Assembly (NCBI RefSeq): GCF_001990485.1
Contig: NZ_LBFC01000015.1
Coordinates: 1 to 64,000 of the forward strand
Source: Thermosipho affectus
GTDB lineage: Bacteria > Thermotogota > Thermotogae > Thermotogales > Fervidobacteriaceae
DNA length: 64,000 nucleotides
Direction: 5' to 3'
Of the stretch, positions 60,980 to 64,000 are shown piece after piece. The position numbers were made by a program, and so were the translations under genes. Numbering within the stretch: position 1 is the first letter of the stretch; each line of letters begins with the position of its first letter. Under the pieces are notes generated by a model. It saw only the letters and a program-made list of their open reading frames with translations. It was not told where the DNA came from and did not search any database.

Positions 60980-62243
60980 ATATTCTAGAAATCACTCCTC
61001 CATCTGTAACCGTCATAACAGTTACCTCCTCAAAATTTCCAAAAGTTCCCTTCGATGTTTCATGTAATACATAGTACTCATCATACCCCGTAAATATTTT
61101 ATTTCTACAGCTTTCTATCAAAACCTTTGCCTGTCTTCCTATTAACCTTTTTCTATATTCCTTTGCCACTTTCTTACTTACTTTTTCAAGTTCAATAACT
61201 CTCTCTTTCTTTATATTTCCAGGTACCTTATTATCCATCTTGGACGCCAGTGTATGTGGTCTATCAGAATATCTAAACGCATGAACTTTGGAAAACATTG
61301 AAAAATTAACCACATTCAGTGTATCTTCAAAGTCTTTTTGTGTTTCACCGGGAAATCCCACCATTATATCCGTAGTTATTGAAAAACTCTTATCCTCTTT
61401 TCTTAATTTTTCAACAAGATTTAAATAATACTCTCTGGTATAGTTCCTTCTCATCCTTTCTAAAACGTTATTACTTCCACTTTGAAGAGGAATGTGTAAA
61501 TGATTACAAATTTTTTCTTCATTCACAATGAATTTTATCAATTCATCGTCTATATCTTCTGGATTTATAGAGCTTAACCTTATTCTAAAATCTCCCTTTA
61601 TTTTTACAACGTTCGTTAGAAGTTTTAAAAGTGTGGTATCTTTATCTTTTCCATACTTTCCAAGATTTAATCCCGTGATTACAATCTCTTTATATTCTTT
61701 ATTTACCATTCTCAATATCTCACTTACCACAAGTTCTATGGGTTTACTCCTTATCTTCGTGCCTCGCGCATATCTAATTGCACAATAACTACAAACATTT
61801 GTACATCCATCTTGCACTTTTATGAAAGCACGTGTCCTTTCAGAAAGCGAAGAAAACACATACTCTTCTTCAAGATCATCTGCCTTCCAATAGGTTTTAT
61901 CAACAAAAACACCAACATTTCCTATTAAACTTTCTATGTTTTTCTTTTCCTTATTTCCCACGATCAAATCTACTTCTTCATTAGCCAATTCATCTGCCGC
62001 AATTTGAGGATAGCAACCTGCAACAACAATTCTTGAACCTGGAAATTTTTTCTTTATACGCCTTATTTGTTGTTTTATCTTCCTTGTAGCCTCATTTGTC
62101 ACAACACAGCTATTTATAACAAACACATCAGATTCCACTTCTCCACTCACCACTACATAACCTTCATTTTCAAGTTTCTCGGTCATAAGTTCAGATTCAT
62201 ATTGATTTAACTTACAGCCATACGTAATTATACTAACTCTCAT
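60954..62243 (-). CDS. mtaB: tRNA t6A37 methylthiotransferase MtaB
   Basis: 429 residues. N-terminal MTTase domain (ITYGCKLNQYESELMTEKL, AGCYPQIA), radical-SAM motif VCSYCAIRYARG (C-x3-C-x2-C) and a TRAM-like C terminus (GRQAKVLIES). CKLNQYE instead of CQMN places it in the MtaB rather than MiaB group. It adds methylthio to t6A37, the product of TsaD encoded at 24220. Two Fe-S clusters expected. Confidence 0.92.
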   Translation of the reverse strand: MRVSIITYGCKLNQYESELMTEKLENEGYVVVSGEVESDVFVINSCVVTNEATRKIKQQIRRIKKKFPGSRIVVAGCYPQIAADELANEEVDLIVGNKEKKNIESLIGNVGVFVDKTYWKADDLEEEYVFSSLSERTRAFIKVQDGCTNVCSYCAIRYARGTKIRSKPIELVVSEILRMVNKEYKEIVITGLNLGKYGKDKDTTLLKLLTNVVKIKGDFRIRLSSINPEDIDDELIKFIVNEEKICNHLHIPLQSGSNNVLERMRRNYTREYYLNLVEKLRKEDKSFSITTDIMVGFPGETQKDFEDTLNVVNFSMFSKVHAFRYSDRPHTLASKMDNKVPGNIKKERVIELEKVSKKVAKEYRKRLIGRQAKVLIESCRNKIFTGYDEYYVLHETSKGTFGNFEEVTVMTVTDGGVISRIYDRKLSSQ

Positions 62244-62244
62244 C

Positions 62245-62688
62245 TTAATCCTCCCTACTAACTGCGTCCAAAATCCTCATTCTAGTAATAATACCAACTA
62301 ATTTGTCGGAATTATCCACCACAGGAAGGATTTTCAAACTATGCCTTATCATTAAATCAGCTGCATGTAAAAGTGGTGTATCTTCTTTTATTACAATAGC
62401 AGGTTTTGTCATAACTTCCGATACAGATTTATTGGAAATTTTCTTTAAACTCCTCACAAACTGGTTTAAATCCGGTATAAAAGACGCGGTCTGTAACAAC
62501 GAAAAATAACTAGGTAATGATGCCCTTATTATATCGTTTTCACTTATAAACCCAACAACTTTGTAGTCTTCATTAACCACAGGTACACCTGTTATTTCTT
62601 GTCTTGAAAGTATTTTTAAAACTCTTGATACCGACTCATCTTCTAAAACCGCAGTTATATCTCTTATGTAAAATTCCCTTACCTTCAT
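62245..62688 (-). CDS. CBS-domain pair protein
   Basis: 147 residues from ATG 62688 (MKVREFYIRDITAVLEDE), after GGTGGAG. Two CBS motifs: ESVSRVLKILSRQEITGVPVVNEDYKVVGFISENDIIRA and DTPLLHAADLMIRHSLKILPVVDNSDKLVGIITRMRILDAVS. No attached catalytic domain, so it is a free nucleotide-sensing module. Partner unknown. Upstream lies the sugar kinase gene. Confidence 0.88.
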   Translation of the reverse strand: MKVREFYIRDITAVLEDESVSRVLKILSRQEITGVPVVNEDYKVVGFISENDIIRASLPSYFSLLQTASFIPDLNQFVRSLKKISNKSVSEVMTKPAIVIKEDTPLLHAADLMIRHSLKILPVVDNSDKLVGIITRMRILDAVSRED

Positions 62689-62689
62689 T

Positions 62690-63643
62690 CTACTCCACCC
62701 TTTCAATCTTAAACATTGTTAATGCCTTTTCTATATCTTCAAATTTTGGTGGAACTTTCGCTTTATACCATGTCTTTGCAAGTACAGCTGCATATCCAAA
62801 TTTTGCAATTTCGATAAGATCTTCTGTCTCAAAACATTTATACACCATAGCAGCCATATAGGTATCCCCAGTTCCCAATAAATGAGCATGGTCTATTTCA
62901 ACAAGTGGTTTTATAAACCAAACTCCATCAGATGTCACAATAATATCGTAATCTATCTTGTACGAAAGAACCGCCATCTTTACACCGTACCTTATTAATT
63001 CTTTTCCACCATCAATATAATCCTGTTCGCTTTCTAATTCTTTACCAAAGAGCACTTTATCTTTCCTGAAATCTGGTCTAATTATACAAGGAGCATCTAT
63101 CTTTATCGATTCCCTTGAAATTTCATCCCTTGTTTCCCAAAAAACTCTTTTTCCGTGTTTTTTTGCTATCTTTGTCAAATCACCATAGAATTGTACTGGT
63201 ACTCCCTGAGGGATACTCCCAGAAATAACAACTGCATCAGAGGAAGGTACTATCAAGGTATACCTTCTTAAAAAATGATTTATATCCTCAATAGGTACCC
63301 TCGGACCTGCGGAATTTAGCTCAGTAAGCGTGTGATTCTCCTCATCCACAATCACTATGTTTTCCCTTGTTTCATTTTCAATATGTACAAAATTCGTTGT
63401 TATTAAATTTGAAATGTTCCGTAGCTCAGATAAAACTATGTCTCCTACATAGCCTCCAATAAAACCTGTAACAATAGATTTTACGCCAAATGACGATAAA
63501 TCAATCGCAACATTTATGGATTTTCCACCAGGTGACATTCTTGAAAATTCAGGTTCTAATCTATGGAGTTTATTTACTGTAAAATTGTTAATATAAAACT
63601 CCCTGTCTAATGCAGGATTCAAACAAACGGCAAGGACTGACAA
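62690..63643 (-). CDS. PfkB-family sugar-phosphate kinase (1-phosphofructokinase type)
   Basis: 317 residues from TTG 63643, five bases after GAGGTGA. AVCLNPALDREFYINNF, RMSPGGKSINVAIDLSSFG, VISGSIPQGVP and the C-terminal LLGTGDTYMAAMVY (usual GAGD reads GTGD, catalytic Asp kept) match 1-phosphofructokinase or tagatose-6-phosphate kinase. No fru PTS gene is in the window. The upstream ABC-ATPase-like gene overlaps its start region. Confidence 0.85.
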   Translation of the reverse strand: MSVLAVCLNPALDREFYINNFTVNKLHRLEPEFSRMSPGGKSINVAIDLSSFGVKSIVTGFIGGYVGDIVLSELRNISNLITTNFVHIENETRENIVIVDEENHTLTELNSAGPRVPIEDINHFLRRYTLIVPSSDAVVISGSIPQGVPVQFYGDLTKIAKKHGKRVFWETRDEISRESIKIDAPCIIRPDFRKDKVLFGKELESEQDYIDGGKELIRYGVKMAVLSYKIDYDIIVTSDGVWFIKPLVEIDHAHLLGTGDTYMAAMVYKCFETEDLIEIAKFGYAAVLAKTWYKAKVPPKFEDIEKALTMFKIERVE

Positions 63644-63648
63644 AAAAA

Positions 63649-64000
63649 TCACCTCACAATTGTATAATCTTTTGGCTTTCCCTCAAATTCAATTTTACCA
63701 TTTTTCATTGAAATTAACAAATCCGATAAAGGAAGGAAACGCTTAAAAAAGCGCGTGGCAATTATTAACGATTTTTCGTTTGAAACTACGTTTTGCTTTA
63801 AAATTTTAGAAACAACCTGCAAGTGATCATCATCTAAGTGGTCTAATATGCAATCTAAAATAACTATCTGAGAATTTTTCAGGTATGAGACAAAAAGAAG
63901 AGTTAATATCTTCTCCAAAACATAAAACGATGACAGGCGTGTCTCAAAACCGTTGGGAAGTGATTTTAAGATACCAAAATCATCCAATATTGAAAGATAA
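63649..64000 (-). CDS. C-terminal part of a degenerate ABC-type ATPase (partial)
   Basis: The frame is open to the window's right edge (TTG at 63987 is only an apparent start), so the gene begins outside. LPNGFETRLSSFYVLEKILTLLFVSYLKNSQIVILDCILDHLD lines up with the ABC signature-to-Walker B stretch. But the signature reads SSFYVLE instead of SGGQ, and the Walker B carboxylate is followed by Cys in place of the catalytic Glu. SLIIATRFFKRFLPLSD and SMKNGKIEFEG resemble the H-loop and end, without the His. Probably an ATPase-like protein that does not hydrolyse ATP. Walker A is out of view. Confidence 0.7.
   Translation of the reverse strand, partial: YLSILDDFGILKSLPNGFETRLSSFYVLEKILTLLFVSYLKNSQIVILDCILDHLDDDHLQVVSKILKQNVVSNEKSLIIATRFFKRFLPLSDLLISMKNGKIEFEGKPKDYTIVR

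Overview
The window looks like chromosomal DNA of an anaerobic, AT-rich thermophile of the order Thermotogales, closest in style to Thermosipho or Fervidobacterium. The signs are: the 5' end of a 16S rRNA gene at the left edge; oxygen-independent and B12-dependent ribonucleotide reductases; a NusG with the large Thermotoga-type insertion; rubrerythrin; a Thermotoga-like dihydrofolate reductase; flagellar genes; and a locus of signal-peptide beta-barrel proteins and lipoproteins suited to the outer sheath (toga). I see no phage, transposon, integrase or CRISPR array. Genus assignment is inference from reading, not from a search.

Layout. 1-5430: a leftward rRNA promoter, then a rightward nrdD-nrdG-nrdJ operon behind two NrdR boxes. 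5510-13625: leftward cell-surface locus. One half has carbohydrate-binding (CBM48-like) modules on a barrel and on lipoproteins. The other half has OB-fold modules on a barrel, a lipoprotein and a secreted nuclease. Two lipoprotein genes here carry in-frame stop codons. tRNA-Arg and tRNA-Ser sit between the halves. 13691-18850: glycerol operon (two flavoproteins, DUF1667 protein, glpK, glpP) behind a leader terminator that is the likely target of GlpP. 18844-22900: diguanylate cyclase, divergent flagellin, tRNA-Leu, HAD-Nudix fusion, DUF123 protein. 22996-33054: clpX-tsaD, then leftward CBS-ATPase fusion, hflKC, rubrerythrin, glyQS, a membrane protein and rodA.

33110-37443: a rightward translation and transcription cluster that interleaves tRNAs (Cys, Met, Thr, Tyr, Trp) with rpsF-ssb-rpsR, rpmG, secE-nusG and rplK-rplA, ending in a terminator without rplJL-rpoBC. 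Leftward tRNA-Lys, Leu and Gly follow. 37869-40382: GGDEF protein, acetyltransferase, DHFR and an unknown protein. 40396-44165: a five-gene Na+-NQR-type operon (BCDEF) with no nqrA. 44230-49849: surface polysaccharide genes (SLBB export protein, Wzz-type chain-length protein with a dead kinase domain, manC).

49924-55205: DHH and PHP phosphoesterases, then murE, a small unknown gene, mraY and a WecA-like transferase. 55298-58087: flgA-flgH-flgI-flgJ for the P and L rings. 58089-64000: gyrB, DUF721, class IV aminotransferase, mtaB, CBS protein, PfkB kinase and the end of a degenerate ABC-type ATPase running off the window.

Recurring regulatory style: many promoters have an extended -10 (TGN-TATAAT). 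Several leftward operons have a terminator-like hairpin placed directly before the next gene's ribosome binding site, with no room for a new promoter.
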